From positions 124,001 to 188,000 of the forward strand of contig CAJZBQ010000017.1 of assembly GCA_914767885.1 (NCBI GenBank): a DNA stretch of 64,000 nucleotides, written 5' to 3'. Each line of letters begins with the position of its first letter. Positions within the stretch are counted from its first letter, which is position 1. Shown piece after piece: positions 19,480 to 31,717 of this stretch. Source of the stretch: Blepharisma stoltei. Taxonomy: Eukaryota; Ciliophora; Heterotrichea; Heterotrichida; Blepharismidae. The notes below the pieces were generated by a model, which was not told the origin of the DNA, ran no database searches, and worked only from the letters and a program-made list of their open reading frames with translations. A program made the translations under genes and the position numbers.

Positions 19480-21657
19480 TTTTATAAAGATACCATACAA
19501 AATAGTATGGAAAGATGTAAAATCCACACTAAGCTTATCCAGCACGCATAGTAAAGCGTTGAAAGGTGGAAATTTGGAATACGCCAAAGAGAATTGTAAC
19601 AAAATTTGGCTAAGGCATAGGAGATAGAGTTACAATTGCATGAATATTTTAAATTATTGAGCATCTCTTTTTTTTATTAATTAGTATAGCAGATATTTAA
19701 ATTCTGCAATTCAATTGATCCTGTGCAATATGTAATAAAGTTGGCTTCTCTAATTTTGTTACTTATAAGTTATATTAGAAATGAATAATTTATCACTATA
19801 TTACCTAAGTGATATAATTATTGGAATTCTATTAGCATTGACTGTCAGCATAAGGATTCAGCTAACAGCTATTTAATAAATCCTTAAAGATAATTTATGC
19901 AAGTTTTTTTTTTTTTTAACGCACTTAAATTTTTTAGAAATTGCCAGAAAAATTTTTTAAGACAAGGTAGATTATCCCTATTTATTGCACACAGTTTGGC
20001 TGCAGTCTTTGATGTATATTAAAAAATCATATTGCTTAAATACAAAAAGGAGAAATTATAATTTTGTTTTATTTCTCAAAAAATAGAGTTTTTTCAATAA
20101 AATCGGATTTAAAATTTAACTCTTAATTTTTAGTTATTTCAATACGATTTAAGAAGCAAAAATCATCTCGAAAATGAATTCCATTTTCTATTAAAAATTC
20201 CAAATATTAAAAGGAATAATTTTAGCTCTGCCTATATGTAACGAACATTTTATATACAATTATATCCAAACACTCGGAGTTATTTTTGTTTAACTCAAAA
20301 TTATAATTAAATAAAAGATTAAAATTACTTGCAAAATCATAAAAATAACATTAAGTATAAAACACTGAGATATATATGAATCTTATCTATTAAAATATAA
20401 ATATAAGAAAATTTATATTTAATTCCTTACTCCCCCCCCCCCCCTCCGTGAGCGAACAAAAAAATTTTGTTCACTCACGGAGGGGGTTAATTTTTTTTTT
20501 TTAAAAAAAATTTATATATAAATTTTATAAAAAATATTTTTTTCGAAATTTAAAAAAATCCTAATTTGCAAAAATTGGGAAGCAAATATTAATTTAATTT
20601 GCAAAATTTATGTTTTTTAAAACGCAATTTGTTTAAAAAAATTAAACAGAATTAGCTCTAGATTTCATTATACTAATTATCACTTATATATCAAAATTTT
20701 TTTTCCATTAAAATTTTTTCTATTAAAAAAATTTTTGTTCGCTCACGGAGGGTGGGTTTTTGGTCAAAAAATGGTGATTTTTCTAATGGTTTTGTTTCGC
20801 TCACGGAGGGGGGGGGGGGAGTTATATGCTTTTATGATTAATAAAAAGTAAAGCTATTTCTTATAAATTTTTAGAAATTATTGAAATGATATAAAACGGT
20901 TTTTTAGAAAAATTCTTTCTGTAATACTTTGACTTAAATGACTTAAGCTTAATACTTTAATAGCTTAAGCAAATTAAATATGAAATTTTTGTCCTTGGAA
21001 ATTTACAAATGGACTTAACTATGAAGACTATAGAGTTTTGATAATTAATCAAAAATAGGAAACAACTGTGCTCTATTTTCCTTTTCACTTTTGCAATGAA
21101 GTTTATAGGATATTCTCTATATCTGTACAGATATTGTTTAGAATTCTAGAATATTCTTTTTTTAAAAAGTCAACACTAAGCAAGCTCTTTTGATTTTTTT
21201 CAATAAATTTTGTTATTCTTTCTTTATATCTTGCTATATAATTTTAGCATTCCTCTCATAAATCTAAATCATCCTTATTTTCCATATTGAGATATGACGC
21301 TATAGAATATTCTAAATCTTATATCTTAATTTTTAAGCAAATTTAAAAATTTAGACTTTCTTAAATTGATCCATGCTTCAATTTTAGCTTATAAACCTTA
21401 TATATAAATATAGCCAACTTATTTCCTTCTCATTAGAGATTTGCAAATCATTATAACTGGGAAAATCTTGCTTGTAAATGGTCTCATGGCTGATAAAAAA
21501 AAACTTTGAGATCGTGATTTTCCTCCTATACCTGACCCCATCCAAAATTACTTGGCCTGGATTCTTTTTTCACGATTGTCTCCGATAACTCAAAAAAAAA
21601 ATTTTTAATTTAATTGGCTTCGTCTTGCTTGTTTTCATATGTTAAATTTTTATTTAG
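19480..21657. other. AT-rich repeat-bearing interval between the zinc-finger genes
   Basis: Contains one intact MITE (20430-20821). At 21138-21285 (-) there is a 48-codon frame with one internal TAA that looks faintly coding (MENKDDLDLWEEC..). Otherwise nothing recognisable. Confidence 0.5.
20430..20821 (-). mobile_element. Main-family MITE, copy 3 (reverse orientation)
   Basis: 392 bp, TTA on both sides (20427-20429; 20822-20824). Hairpin end first, duplicated terminal motif at the right end, interior nearly identical to the other copies. Confidence 0.9.
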
Positions 21658-22197
21658 TTAAAAGCAAGACTTAAGGTGCACCTGATAATGATATTTGTTG
21701 TATAAAACTTTGCTGCAGTGTTCGCATTCCACTTTGAACGCTTTTTCGTGGACTTGGATCTTATGAAACTTCAATGCGTACTTACTGACAAATTTTCGGC
21801 TGCATTTCAAGCATTTAAAATTTCTTCTTTTTGTTCTATGCATCTTCCCTTGGTGCTGCTTGTAGCCTTTAAAGGTTTCAAAGGCTCTGTTGCAGACTTT
21901 ACAGAAGTATTGGCCTGTTGCCAAATTCGAATTGTTTTCTGAAGGAATTGCTTCTATTGAATCTGAGAGCGTTTTGGTGAAGGAGTTATCTCTAGGTAGG
22001 TCTTGGCTGGAACTTATATGGTAAGCTTGAGTTCCTGTGGGAGGATTTAAATGCAGCCCTTTTTCATAAGAGCTATTAAAGCATAAGCCACAATAAACAC
22101 ATGCATTTGGCGAAGAGGTTTCAAAGCCCACATCAGTAGGACAATTGAAAAACACTGGAGAAGGGAGGCTTTTTTTGGCATGGAAAAGTGCAAACAT
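21658..22197 (-). CDS. C2H2 zinc-finger protein 2
   Basis: 179 residues in one uninterrupted frame. Fingers: CVYCGLCFNSSYEKGLH, CKVCNRAFETFKGYKQHQGKMH, CLKCSRKFVSKYALKFHKIQVH and CEHCSKVLYNKYHYQVH. The last three align with those of the gene at 18901-19479, including the linker VHEK; the N-terminal 60 residues have diverged. A nucleic-acid-binding role is inferred from the family only. No IES is needed. Start chosen as the first ATG; the upstream region is AT-rich and non-coding. Confidence 0.85.
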   Translation of the reverse strand: MFALFHAKKSLPSPVFFNCPTDVGFETSSPNACVYCGLCFNSSYEKGLHLNPPTGTQAYHISSSQDLPRDNSFTKTLSDSIEAIPSENNSNLATGQYFCKVCNRAFETFKGYKQHQGKMHRTKRRNFKCLKCSRKFVSKYALKFHKIQVHEKAFKVECEHCSKVLYNKYHYQVHLKSCF

Positions 22198-22465
22198 TTA
22201 TTTTTTATAATTATTCATTAAATATGTCAATTATTATTGCGAATAAACAATTTGTGCGATTATGGCACATCATATTATTATTTTTCATTGAGGCCGATAT
22301 GAATATTTGGAATTTCTCAATACAGTGCAGGGTTCGAATGCTAAAATTGAATATGGATAAAAATTTTTAAGAAAAAAATGGACATATCGTCTTATGTTAT
22401 CAGTATTTTTATTTTTGTATTGTTTTCGGTGTGAATTTGCGCTATTTAGATAGTTGCTGTTTTTA

Positions 22466-23007
22466 ATTTAAGATTAATATTAAATGGCTCTTTAAGATCC
22501 CTGCATTGTTAGAAGGGGAATCCGGATTTATTCGCAGAGTGGAATAGCATAACTATCTTGAGCCAGGGCATAAACTCTCTGTTGAGGTGAGGTCTAAGGC
22601 CATTTACAGGACTAGCTGAACTCCTACTTTCCAGCCCAAGGCGTTGCTCAAGTTTACGGTATCGCCACTGCCCTCTACAATGCGAGATCTACCCTCTTAA
22701 TAGGGCAATTTTTCGACTGAAGAGTCTAACTTGCCTCCCCTCCCATTAGTCCAGGTCATCCCTGAAAAAGACTCAACCGCGTCCACGAAATCGGCGAGCC
22801 ACAACAGCGCCAGTGGCCTGAGCGGCAAAAAAAAGCCGCAAGTAATTGCACATAGGATCAGATCAAAATCCAGTGGAATTGTGCTTAGGCCTTTCGTTTC
22901 GAGGTTCTGATATTCTTGAGCCAACTCGATGCCCCAAACCATGCCCGGGTATACGTGCGTTTCCGTCACTGAGAGGAGGAGTCGGTAGCCATTCCCATTT
23001 TATGCAT
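22466..23007. mobile_element. GC-rich retroelement-like repeat (family C) with a 16-bp target duplication
   Basis: ATAGTTGCTGTTTTTA occurs exactly at 22450-22465 and 23008-23023. The 542-bp insert shares blocks with 60235-60780 (AAAAGAAGTCCCAAGTAACTG / AAAAGCCGCAAGTAATTG; ATAGGATCAGA). The long perfect duplication points to a recent LINE/SINE-type insertion. No TIRs, no convincing protein. Confidence 0.75.
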
Positions 23008-23129
23008 ATAGTTGCTGTTTTTAGAATAAGATAAATAAGTATTGATATTATATTGAATAAGAGTAATTTCGTTAAATCTAAGCTCGATTTTTATAGAATT
23101 TTAGTTTATTATGTTAAACAGAATTTAAA

Positions 23130-23425
23130 ATAGCAGTTAGGGACGGGTCCCGAGTCCTGATCTACCAGGCCGGACCCATATACTGAGCTCAGTGAGAGAA
23201 GTCAAGCTTCTTGAGAGTACCGACTTGAAGAGAAATAGTCAGTGCTGAGGCTGGCATTGACCTGAGAAGTCTGAAAGGGCTTGATAACTTTAACGGTTCG
23301 ACGGTTAGGCCGGTTCATCTACCGTTATTCAGAGCTGTCATTGCAACTGAACCTCAAGTAAAAGAAGACATAGAAGGCACTGAATGTGGGAGAAAATTCA
23401 TTAAACTTAAACTTAAATTATATTA
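23130..23425 (+). repeat. GC-rich repeat with a TTAAAC-type tail
   Basis: About 270 bp, GGGACGGGTCCCGAGTCC .. CACTGAATGTGGGAG, ending in ATTAAACTTAAACTTAAATT. Simple tail and base composition resemble the other retroelement-like repeats; target duplication not found. A GGTTCGAC stretch near 23303 recalls a pol III B box but no tRNA fold is visible. Confidence 0.45.
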
Positions 23426-24347
23426 AATAAATTAATATACACAAATCCTAATGTAGACAAGTCTCGAAAAAATAAGTTAAACTGTTCCTCTAAATTTTCA
23501 TAAATGAAGAAGCAGCTAGCTATTTAAGTTTAAGCTAAACAACAGTACTTCTTCAGGCTGAAAGCATAATATATAAATTAAAATCCATGAAAAAGCTATA
23601 AAAATAATTTTTTATAATTTTAAAATTCTCATAATATTTTTATTATACACAAAATTGCAATTTTAATAAAATTTCTACTTTATTCGCCTGGCTCCTCAAA
23701 AATATTAAATGCGCTATAGTTCAAAACTAAGCGATAGTAATAAATTCAAGTTGCAGTTTTAATTTTTGAGTAGTTTTATATACTTTTGGGAGATCTGTAA
23801 CTCTCGAGCACCATCAAAATATAAAAATAGAAGATAAAATAAAACTGCCTAGGCTCTTCCCCATAAGATCTGTTCTAGTAAAATTTATATTCTTGGTATC
23901 TTAAAATAATCTAATTAAATATCCCAAGCGTTGGCCTGAGAGTATCATGCTATATCTAATTAAGTGCCCTATAGCTAATTATTATTTCATTTTTAAATTG
24001 TTTTATATGTCCATTTATTATAATTTTAACCGAATTAAAAATTTCTCGAAGTTTTTAAGAAAACGTATATGGCTTCTATATTAACTATATAATTAAAACT
24101 ACAAATTGAAAAATATTTCAAAAATATTTTTTAAAACATTTTTTCAAAAAATAACAACAAACTGATATCTATCAGACTTGCTTTAAAAATTAAAAATTTC
24201 AAAATTTTTACTTCGATTTGAATTTTTATTATTTATTATTCAATCAATAAATGGAGAAATTTTCCTTAAATCAAATCAATAAAAATTTTTATAAAATCAA
24301 TACTTTTAGTATAAAAATTTCGCACATAGGCTAATAGACTCAAAATA
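23426..24347. other. Gene-free AT-rich stretch
   Basis: No frame, repeat or RNA that I can support on either strand. Confidence 0.5.
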
Positions 24348-25777
24348 TTATTCTTTATCAAATTCAATGTAACCTGCCAATTCTTCATGGACTGATTCAA
24401 TTTGTTGTTTTAAAATGATTTTTGGCTTCACACACTCTCTTTTCTTTAATATTACATCTAAGGCTTCTCTATATGACCAGCCTTTCGCTGCCATGTAGTA
24501 GGCAATGACTACTAAGTTAGTTAGTTTAACTTACTCCCCCCCCCCTCCGTGAGCGAACAAAACCATTAGAAAAATCGCCATTTTTTGACCAAAAACCCAC
24601 CCTCCGTGAGTGAACAAAAATTTTTTTAATAGAAAAAATTTTAATGGAAAAAAATTTTGATATATAAGTGATAATTAGTATAATGAAATCTAGAGCTAAT
24701 TCTGTTTAATTTTAAACAAATTGCGTTTTAAAACATAAATTTTGCAAATTAAATTAATATTTGCTTCCCAATTTTTGCAAATTAGGATTTTTTTAAATTT
24801 CGAAAAAAATATTTTTTATAAAATTTATATATATATTTTTTTTTAAAAAAAAAATTAACCCCCCTCCGTGAGCGAACAAAATTTTTTTGTTCGCTCACGG
24901 AGGGGGGGGGGGGCAGTTATATTGAAAAGCTCCCTGCAGCATCCGTATGGAGTGCTTCTCCACTTTTGACCCGTTGTTGGGCCGCCTTATGCCACCCTTA
25001 GGTGTAAACTCCTCGTCGCCTGAGGCTTGCGTCGAACTGCGAGTGGTGTAGGCTAAGTCATCGTGCCTCGCGTCAGACTTGGGTTGCCCTTCCAGAAAAT
25101 TCTTAAAATGGATTTTCTGGTCAAGCTGTCTATTAAGATGGAATTCGTCACCAGAACGCAACGTCTGGTATCGCGCTAGGAAATTGCCCGATTGGTGACT
25201 TAAACTAGCTGGGCTTTCCCTTTCCAACACCAAGCCCATCTCCACCATGAGTTAAAACCTTCAAACGGAAATAAGCTGCGGTCGACCAAATACGACTTTG
25301 CGCTCCACCCAAACAAGTAAAACCTGGCGGATATGCATCACCTAAGGTCATCCTCTCTTCCATAAGATCCTGGTATCCCAGCTACAGGTGCTAAGAGGGT
25401 GAGTTGGTTCGCCACGCCATTTTAATGAATCTAATGACTACTGAGACACTTCGATTTCGTCCGAACTTACAATGGACCAGCACTTTCTCTCCACGGCACA
25501 CTACTTTGTGGATAAATTTCAAAGATTCTTGGATAGCTGGGATAATTGTGTAGTTTTTTCCTCTAGGAACTGGAACCGAACAGTAATTGAATGCCGCTCG
25601 AAATTCCGTAGGGGTAGGGACTGTGAAGAGCTCAACTATATGAGTGATCCCGCTGCGTTTTAGGTTCTGATAGTCTTCTGCACTTGTATAGTCTCCAATA
25701 TAGATATGCTCATCTATTTCATGCATACTTGGAGACCCTGTTGCAGATTTCATGGGATCGGAATGGTGAAATTGCAT
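24348..25777 (-). CDS. Dual-specificity protein phosphatase
   Basis: Coding segments 25777-25439 and 24509-24348 give 166 residues. The N-terminal part has IDEHIYIGDYTSAEDYQNL and GITHIVEL, the usual DUSP entry. The active site reads VLVHCKFGRNRSVSVV, containing HCx5R with the catalytic cysteine and arginine. After the IES come IAYYMAAKGWSYREALDVILKKR and VKPKIILKQQIES, the expected closing helices. The general-acid aspartate is not obvious to me in the segment before the P-loop, so activity is uncertain. DUSPs hydrolyse phosphotyrosine and phosphoserine/threonine. A 929-bp IES splits the gene immediately after the catalytic loop. Confidence 0.88.
24510..25438 (-). mobile_element. 929-bp IES in the DUSP gene: family A retroelement carrying a MITE
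   Basis: Flanked by a 10-bp direct repeat AATGACTACT (24504-24513; 25433-25442) that contains the TA used for excision. A (TTAG)-like tail lies beside the left copy; a main-family MITE occupies 24534-24916; the GC-rich body follows to 25432. Removal gives RSVSVVIAYYMAAKGW, the normal DUSP continuation. So a MITE-laden retroelement is removed in one step. Confidence 0.85.
24534..24916 (+). mobile_element. Main-family MITE, copy 4
   Basis: 383 bp, TTA on both sides (24531-24533; 24917-24919). Almost identical to copies 1, 2 and 6; the terminal G run has one C (GGGCAG). Confidence 0.9.
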
Positions 25778-26123
25778 ATTTACTAATTCTGGTGGTGAAA
25801 ATTTTAATTTCGGAATGAAATGAATTTAGGGTATTTCAAACTTAAAATTGATGAGAGCTCAAGAATTTCCCAATTTAAATCTTTTGAAACTGCTTATTAT
25901 ATATTGAATTTTGAAATAATTCAAAAATATCAAGGCACTTATTTTCAGTAAACTCAAATATTGTTATGGCAAAGAATGAATATCATATTTTGGATTCCAT
26001 AAAATATTTTAAATCAATCATATAAGTGGATATCAATTAACAGCAAGCCTGGTATTTTTTATTAGTTTTAATAGAACATTCTTTTTGTAAGGAAAAAATT
26101 TATGTAAAAGTCAAAAAATCTCA

Positions 26124-26498
26124 CTCCCCCCTCCGCGAGTAAACAAAAAAATTTTGTTCACTCACAGAGGGGGGTTAATTTTTTTTTTTAAAAAAATTTT
26201 ATATATAAATTTTATAAAAAATATTTTTTTTCGAAATTAAAAAAAATCCTAATTCGCAAAAAATTGGAAGCAAATATTAATTTAATTTATAAAATTTATG
26301 TTTTAAAAAGCAATTCGTTTAAAATTAAACAGAATTAGCTCTAGATTTCATTATACTAATTATCATTTATATATCAAAATTTTTTACATAAAAAAAATTT
26401 CTATTAAAAAAATTTTTGTTCACTCACGGAGGGTGGGTTTTTTGGCAAAAAATAGGGATTTTTCTAATGGTTTTGTTCACTCACGGAGGGGGGGGGAG
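26124..26498 (-). mobile_element. Main-family MITE, copy 5 (reverse orientation)
   Basis: 375 bp; left flank TCA, right flank TTA (one mutated duplication). Belongs with the copies at 49244-49618 and 61985-62361 in using GTGAGTGAAC rather than GTGAGCGAAC at its outer end. Confidence 0.88.
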
Positions 26499-27779
26499 TT
26501 AAAAGCAAAAAAGGAAAAAAGGCAACGATTGGAATATTAAATTTTAAATAAATTAATATTTTAAGCAGAAAAGTCAAAATTAGAAGTTTGCGTGTCTTTG
26601 ATATTTTTGAAATGTGTGGTTGCAATATGGCTTATTGTGAGTTTCACTTAATAAAGAAGACTTCAATATGAAATATAGTAGATTATTAATAAATTTATTT
26701 TGCAAGCAAATCATAATTTATTACCTTTAGTACTTTTTTCTTGGTGGATTTTTTATCAATACTTGCTATAAAGAAATTTCCAACAAATTTTGCAAATGAT
26801 CTTATTCGATGCATTTTAAGAGATTACTTATTTTGAACCTCTTAATCTTTCCCATACTGCTTATTTAAACCTTTGAATGATGCAAAAAATCAGCTTCAAA
26901 CTGAGCATATTTTCTTTCAGCTTTGTTTATCTAGGGTTGACTGAAATTGGCTCAGATTAATGTTTTACGGTTCATTGGAAGCTTTAATTTGTTCAGAAGC
27001 TTTATCAAATGCTAGATCATGAGGAAACAAAATTTTATGATAAATTGATTGTGGTTTGGGTTGTAAAAAATCACGAAGCGTCAGAAGAGCCTCTAAATTT
27101 TAGACTACAAGAGCGGCATGAGTAGTCTGAGCGAGATTTTAGAGTATATGAGCGTAATAACTTAATGGCTATGGGCGATGGCAGTTTTTTTCTTTGAGGA
27201 TGAGGTTTCACAATATTATATTTCATATATCGGTTTTAATAGTTCTTATATATATTTTATAAATGTAGAGCTTATTAATAAGAGTTGCAATCATCACTAT
27301 TATTAATCAAATTTAAAATTTAATAATGTATATTAGTTTAATAATAATTGAAATTAGAAGGTATCATTGAATTTATTGACTTCTATGTTTTTATAGCTCT
27401 AAAAATTATTTAAAACAGCTTTTATAAAATTTTCTCTAATAAAAATGAAGGAATGTTTTATTAGTCTAAAAATATAAAATATTCAAGAAAATGCAATTAT
27501 TATTAAAATTTGACCTAGTTTAATATTTTGGTTTCAATAATTTTAAAGAATAATTAAAACTTTTTCAAAAGATATAAATATTCACTTTCTGATTTTTTAA
27601 AATATTTCCATAATTCATGTCCAATAGCAATAAATCTTATTATATACTTACTCGTTACCAATAATAAAATTAAGGCATTTTTCTATAAATTTAATTAAAT
27701 AAATAATTTGTTCTATCAAAAATACAACTCTAATAAAGCACTAATACAGAATTATTTTAAAGTGGAGATTTACTTGAGA
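26499..27779. other. Gene-free AT-rich stretch upstream of the amidase gene
   Basis: I find no frame with coding character and no repeat on either strand. The final 100 bases are presumably the amidase promoter. Confidence 0.5.
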
Positions 27780-29654
27780 ATGGCTTTTTTCAAGATACAT
27801 TTGACAGAAAAAGTGAAAGGGATTCTATTAGTTGTTGGATTTGGAGCGTTGGCATTTGCTAGCTATCTAACCAGAACTCATTTAACATCAAAATTCAATT
27901 TTAAAAAAACCAAGAAACCGAACCAAAGCAAAATTCAATTTAAAACCATAATTGAAAATCTATCAAAACTCCCTCATATCTCCTCAGAATTCGAAAAAGA
28001 TGTTCTTTTTGATTCTCTTTTTGAGTTGCGAGTTGCCTTACTTTCTTATTAATAAACAATTATTTTATTTAAATAAGAATTTTTTTTTTTAATTCTAAGG
28101 GATTAATATAAATCTTTAAAAGGAACAGCCTCTTAGAAGGCAAAGGCAATATTTTAATCTCTAAACTAATACAAAGAATTAGATAAGTACGAAATTTCAA
28201 GTGAGGAGCTGCTCATCACTTACTTTCACAGGCTAAAAAAAGCACTAAAGCATAATTGCATTAGTGATTTAAGCCTAGAACAAGCTTTACTTCAAGCTAA
28301 AATTCTTGATAGAGAGCTCAAATATGAAACTAAGAGGGGAATATTCCATGGAATTCCCATCAGTGTAAAAGAAAATATTTCAGTCAGAGGAATGAAATCA
28401 TCAATTTGTAATAAAAATCTTGTATATACACAAGACTCCTTAATAATAGAAGCTTTACGCCAACAAGGTGCTATTTTTTATATCTCAGGATCTATGCCAG
28501 AAGACATAAGACTCTATGAAACTGATAATTCCTTTACTGGAAAAGCTACTAATCCTTTTTCTCATTATCGCACCACTGGTGATTCAAGTGATGCTGCTTT
28601 AATTGTTTTAGGCTGCGCACCTTTAACTATAAGCTCAGATTTAAATGGCAGTATTAGAGTTTCTGCTTCATATTGTGGGCTTTTCGGGCTGAGAGCGACG
28701 TCTAAAAGAATTTCCCAACTTGGGCAGGATGGGCTTTTTAAAGATTTTCCTGGCTTATCAGTTGGGATTGGACCTATGGGAAAATCGACAGATGATTGTG
28801 CAGCGTTTATGAAAGCTGTTTGCAGTGATTATGTTTATCAGAGAGATATGAGCATATATTATTCTAGACTGTATTTGGGTAGATATTTTCAATAATATAT
28901 GTAAATAACCCTTATGAGAGATTCAATTAAAAATAATATACCAAGAATTCCATGGGATGAAAAAGCGTATAAAGACTCAAGAAAACTAAAAATCGGGTAT
29001 ATTGAAAGTAATAAATATTGACCTTTGCCAAGCTGTATGGAAGCAGCTATCTATATCGCCAAAGTGGCTTTAGAAGACCACGAATTTGTTAAAATAGAGC
29101 TACCTGATATGGAAACAATAAACGAGCTATTCTCAAGTATTTTTATGAGCTCAAATGATGCCAATATTTACCCAAAAAAAGCTAAATCGTTGACCCACCA
29201 CGAAAAAGACTCATTTTTGTCAAAATCAGCCAATTTACATAGCAGTCACGACTATGTAAAAAATTTAATAAAAATTGAAAAAATAAAACAAGAATTTTTC
29301 AAAAAATGGGCTCAAGAAGGAATTGATGTTATCATTGCGCCATATCCAGTGCCTGCAACAATTCTTGACTCTTGTGAAGATTTATTCCCTTCGTTTGCTT
29401 ACGTCACGTTTTTTAATTTGCTAGACTGTCCAGCAGGCAATGTTCCTGTTGATTGTGTAAGACAGAATGAGCAAATATATGAGGAAACGAGCGAAAAATG
29501 GACCAAAGTTATGAAAGATAATATGAGAAATAGCATTGGAATGCCACTTGGAGTTCAGGTTATAGCACCACCTTATAGAGAAGAATTGTGCTTAAATGTA
29601 ATGAAGCAGATTGAAGAGAAAACTTTGTTCTGGAAGAAAGTTAATATTAATTAA
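27780..29654 (+). CDS. Fatty-acid amide hydrolase-like amidase (amidase signature family)
   Basis: Coding segments 27780-28046, 28170-28879 and 28913-29654 give 572 residues. An N-terminal membrane anchor (GILLVVGFGALAFASYL) resembles FAAH. The amidase core follows: GIPISVKENI supplies the catalytic lysine, TTGDSSDAALIVLGCAPLTISSDLNGSIRVSASYCGLFGLRAT carries the two catalytic serines (SS and GSIR). The usual glycine-rich GGSSGG motif is altered to GDSSDA, a notable substitution. The C-terminal part has GVQVIAPPYREELCLNVMKQIE. These enzymes hydrolyse amides, in animals N-acylethanolamines. UGA codes W in SNKYWPLP. Two IESs (123 and 33 bp) restore the frame when cut at TA. Confidence 0.9.
28047..28169. 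other. 123-bp IES in the amidase gene
   Basis: TA at 28047-28048 and 28170-28171; removal joins ELRVALLSY to YKELDKYEISSEEL. Confidence 0.75.
28880..28912. other. 33-bp IES in the amidase gene
   Basis: TA at 28880-28881 and 28913-28914; removal gives SRLYLGMRDSIKNNIPRIPWDE. One of the two shortest IESs in the window (the other is 32 bp). Confidence 0.65.
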
Positions 29655-29860
29655 TATTATTTCTTCTCTGGTATAAAAATTTATTCTGATTTAAATATAA
29701 TTGCAATAATACTTAGACATTATAAAGAAGAGGAGAATTAAACTCTAAATCTTAAAATTATTTGAGAATGGAAAGATGAAAAGAGTTAAAGAATGATGGC
29801 TGCTATTTTTTCCCTCTTTTTGTTCGAAAATTTAGATATGCATTTATTTTAGCATCTAAG

Positions 29861-30031
29861 ATGAATTCCCGAATTTTATTACTATTTATCGCTATCCTAA
29901 GTGCTTTTTTATTTTCAATTTTTTATTTGAATAAAATTATCATAGGCAACAATAAAGACCTAATTTCTTTTTGTGATTACTTTCAATCTAAATGGCTTAT
30001 ATATTGTGAGCCATCTCTCATGCTGTTTTAA
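29861..30031 (+). CDS. Possible small protein with an N-terminal membrane segment
   Basis: 56 codons, ATG AAT TCC .. TAA. Residues 3-27 are strongly hydrophobic (ILLLFIAILSAFLFSIFYLNKIII), followed by a short polar part with two cysteines. It fits neatly between the amidase and the next gene, but a frame this short could be chance in AT-rich DNA. Confidence 0.35.
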   Translation: MNSRILLLFIAILSAFLFSIFYLNKIIIGNNKDLISFCDYFQSKWLIYCEPSLMLF

Positions 30032-30096
30032 TTTACTTAAAATTTATATTTTTCATTCTATCTAATTCATCCATTTTGCTATATTGATTATCTCAT

Positions 30097-30876
30097 ATGG
30101 ACCAAGTTGAAAATCAAATTGCTTTACAATTCATTGGTGATTTTTCCAATAGAACTTCAGAAAAAATCCTCAATGAAATTGTAAATTCGGTAATTGATTC
30201 TTCAGGGCTGGTTTCCAGCGTGCTGAATAGTCTGATGCCAAAGATTGGCGAGAAATTCAAGAGCACAGTAAATGAGTGCTTAAACTCAGAAATGAACAAA
30301 TTTGAACAGATTAAAGAACGAAATTTAATTGACATAAATGAAAACCAAGAAAAACATGAACTTTTATTAGAACAAATTGGAAACGACTTACTTTCGATTA
30401 GCCTTGCAATTGGATTCGACAAATTAGATGGAGAAGGGGAAAGGAAAAATATTGAAAAGTCAGCCAAAAAAGGAGCTGCGCTGACTCAAGACTATGAAGC
30501 TGTGATAAATATCCCTTTATTCATTAATTACAATATTTTTTTAACAAAATATTACACATCAATAATTTTCATATAATTAAGGTATAGAATTCTAAAAGGC
30601 AAAGATAAGGAAGTAATAAAAAGGAAGCTAAATGAACTAAATTTAGAAGAAGTAATGGGCAAAAACTTAACTGAAAATACTTATTATGACTTAGCTGATG
30701 AACTAATTAATTTGGCAAAAGAAGGCGACCAAAACTCTGCACTATGACTAGAAAAAATATGTAGAGTAATCCCAATCACCCAGAGCAAGCGAAAACAAGA
30801 TTTTTTTAAAAAGATTTTATTTTCTAACGAAGAAGGATTCGAAAAGTACCAAGAAATTTTATTCCAACGACTATAA
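30097..30876 (+). CDS. Unknown alpha-helical protein
   Basis: 234 residues if 30510-30584 (75 bp) is removed; a second in-frame choice is 30529-30582 (54 bp). It starts MDQVENQIALQFIGDFSN and has amphipathic helices with a coiled-coil segment (KFEQIKERNLIDINENQEKHELLLEQ). After the IES it runs RILKGKDKEVIKRKLNELNLEEV to a KRKQDFFKKIL region, with one UGA tryptophan in SALWLEKICRV. No family recognised. It converges on the Snf7 gene with a 33-bp gap. Confidence 0.65.
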
Positions 30877-30909
30877 TCATTTTTATAATTTTTTAATTGA
30901 ACAATTTAC

Positions 30910-31717
30910 TTATAATTCCGTAACAACTTTTACATTTTTAATTTCACTTTTGTTCAAATACCAAGGCGGTTCTGTTTTTTTCTCAGGCTCCTTATTCACT
31001 TCTTCATACATATCTTCAAGCTCCATATCCAGCTGGTCTTCTTCTACATCGACTTTATAGCTTGCCAGCTCATCCTTGATTTCTTCTACTTCTTCTATCA
31101 CATTTTTCGTTTCTTCTAAAATTTCGAGAGCTTTTTGCTCTTCTTCTTTTTTATTCCTATCCAAAATAATCCTCATACCTAATGCTTGCTTTACAAGTCC
31201 TTTGATTCCTAAGTCGAAAGTTTTCTGCTCCAAAGAAAATTGCTTTGTAATTAGAGTGTCCATTTGTTTTTCGTATACAAGGCGCTGAGATTTTTTTTCT
31301 TTGAGGCGCTTTTGGTAAGAGGATTTTAAGGATCCTTTGGAATTTTCTATATCTTTGGATAATTTGGTGATTTCTTTATCATAGTCAGAAATTTTTTCTT
31401 TCAAAGATTTGATATTATGTTTTTCTGTATAATGATTTAGAGATAATTTAGGGTAATAATATAGGAAAATTATGGGAAGCAAGGATACTGTTATCAACCT
31501 CTAATGATGGAAAAGAATTTGGAATTAAAGATAATCGAGGATTAGTTGCAGTTGGCGAAGGGTTTGGAGGCATTGATGGGTTTAAATCATCTGTATTGAT
31601 AGGTGCTAGTGATGATGGCATCATTGAGCATCGGGGCTGACTTACTTTGGGTGATGCAGGTAAAGGCTCAGGAGAATCAGCCCGATTTTTTTTCTTTTTG
31701 CTGAAAAATCCTTTCAT
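30910..31717 (-). CDS. Snf7-family ESCRT-III protein, CHMP5/Vps60-like, with N-terminal extension
   Basis: 247 residues after removing a 64-bp IES (31428-31491). The N-terminus MKGFFSKKKKNR is a typical basic ESCRT-III start, then a 60-residue proline- and serine-rich insert not usual in the family. The Snf7 core follows: a long basic helix (KHNIKSLKEKISDYDKEITKL .. RLKEKKSQRLVYEKQMD), then an acidic half (LEETKNVIEEVEEIKDELASYKVDVEEDQLDMELEDMYEE). The DxxELDxxL-like end and the ERLVYEKQ motif favour CHMP5. ESCRT-III filaments remodel membranes at endosomes and during cytokinesis. The frame breaks only at the IES. Confidence 0.85.

Noticed and set aside
21138-21285. Short minus-strand frame MENKDDLDLWEEC.. 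with one TAA
   Set aside because: Faintly coding but too short, interrupted and without a family; only mentioned in the interval entry.
22300-22345. GGGTTCGAATGC resembling a pol III B box or tRNA T arm
   Set aside because: No acceptor stem or anticodon arm can be built around it.
23295-23320. GGTTCGACGG as a tRNA-derived SINE B box
   Set aside because: No matching A box at the right distance; kept only as a remark in the repeat entry.
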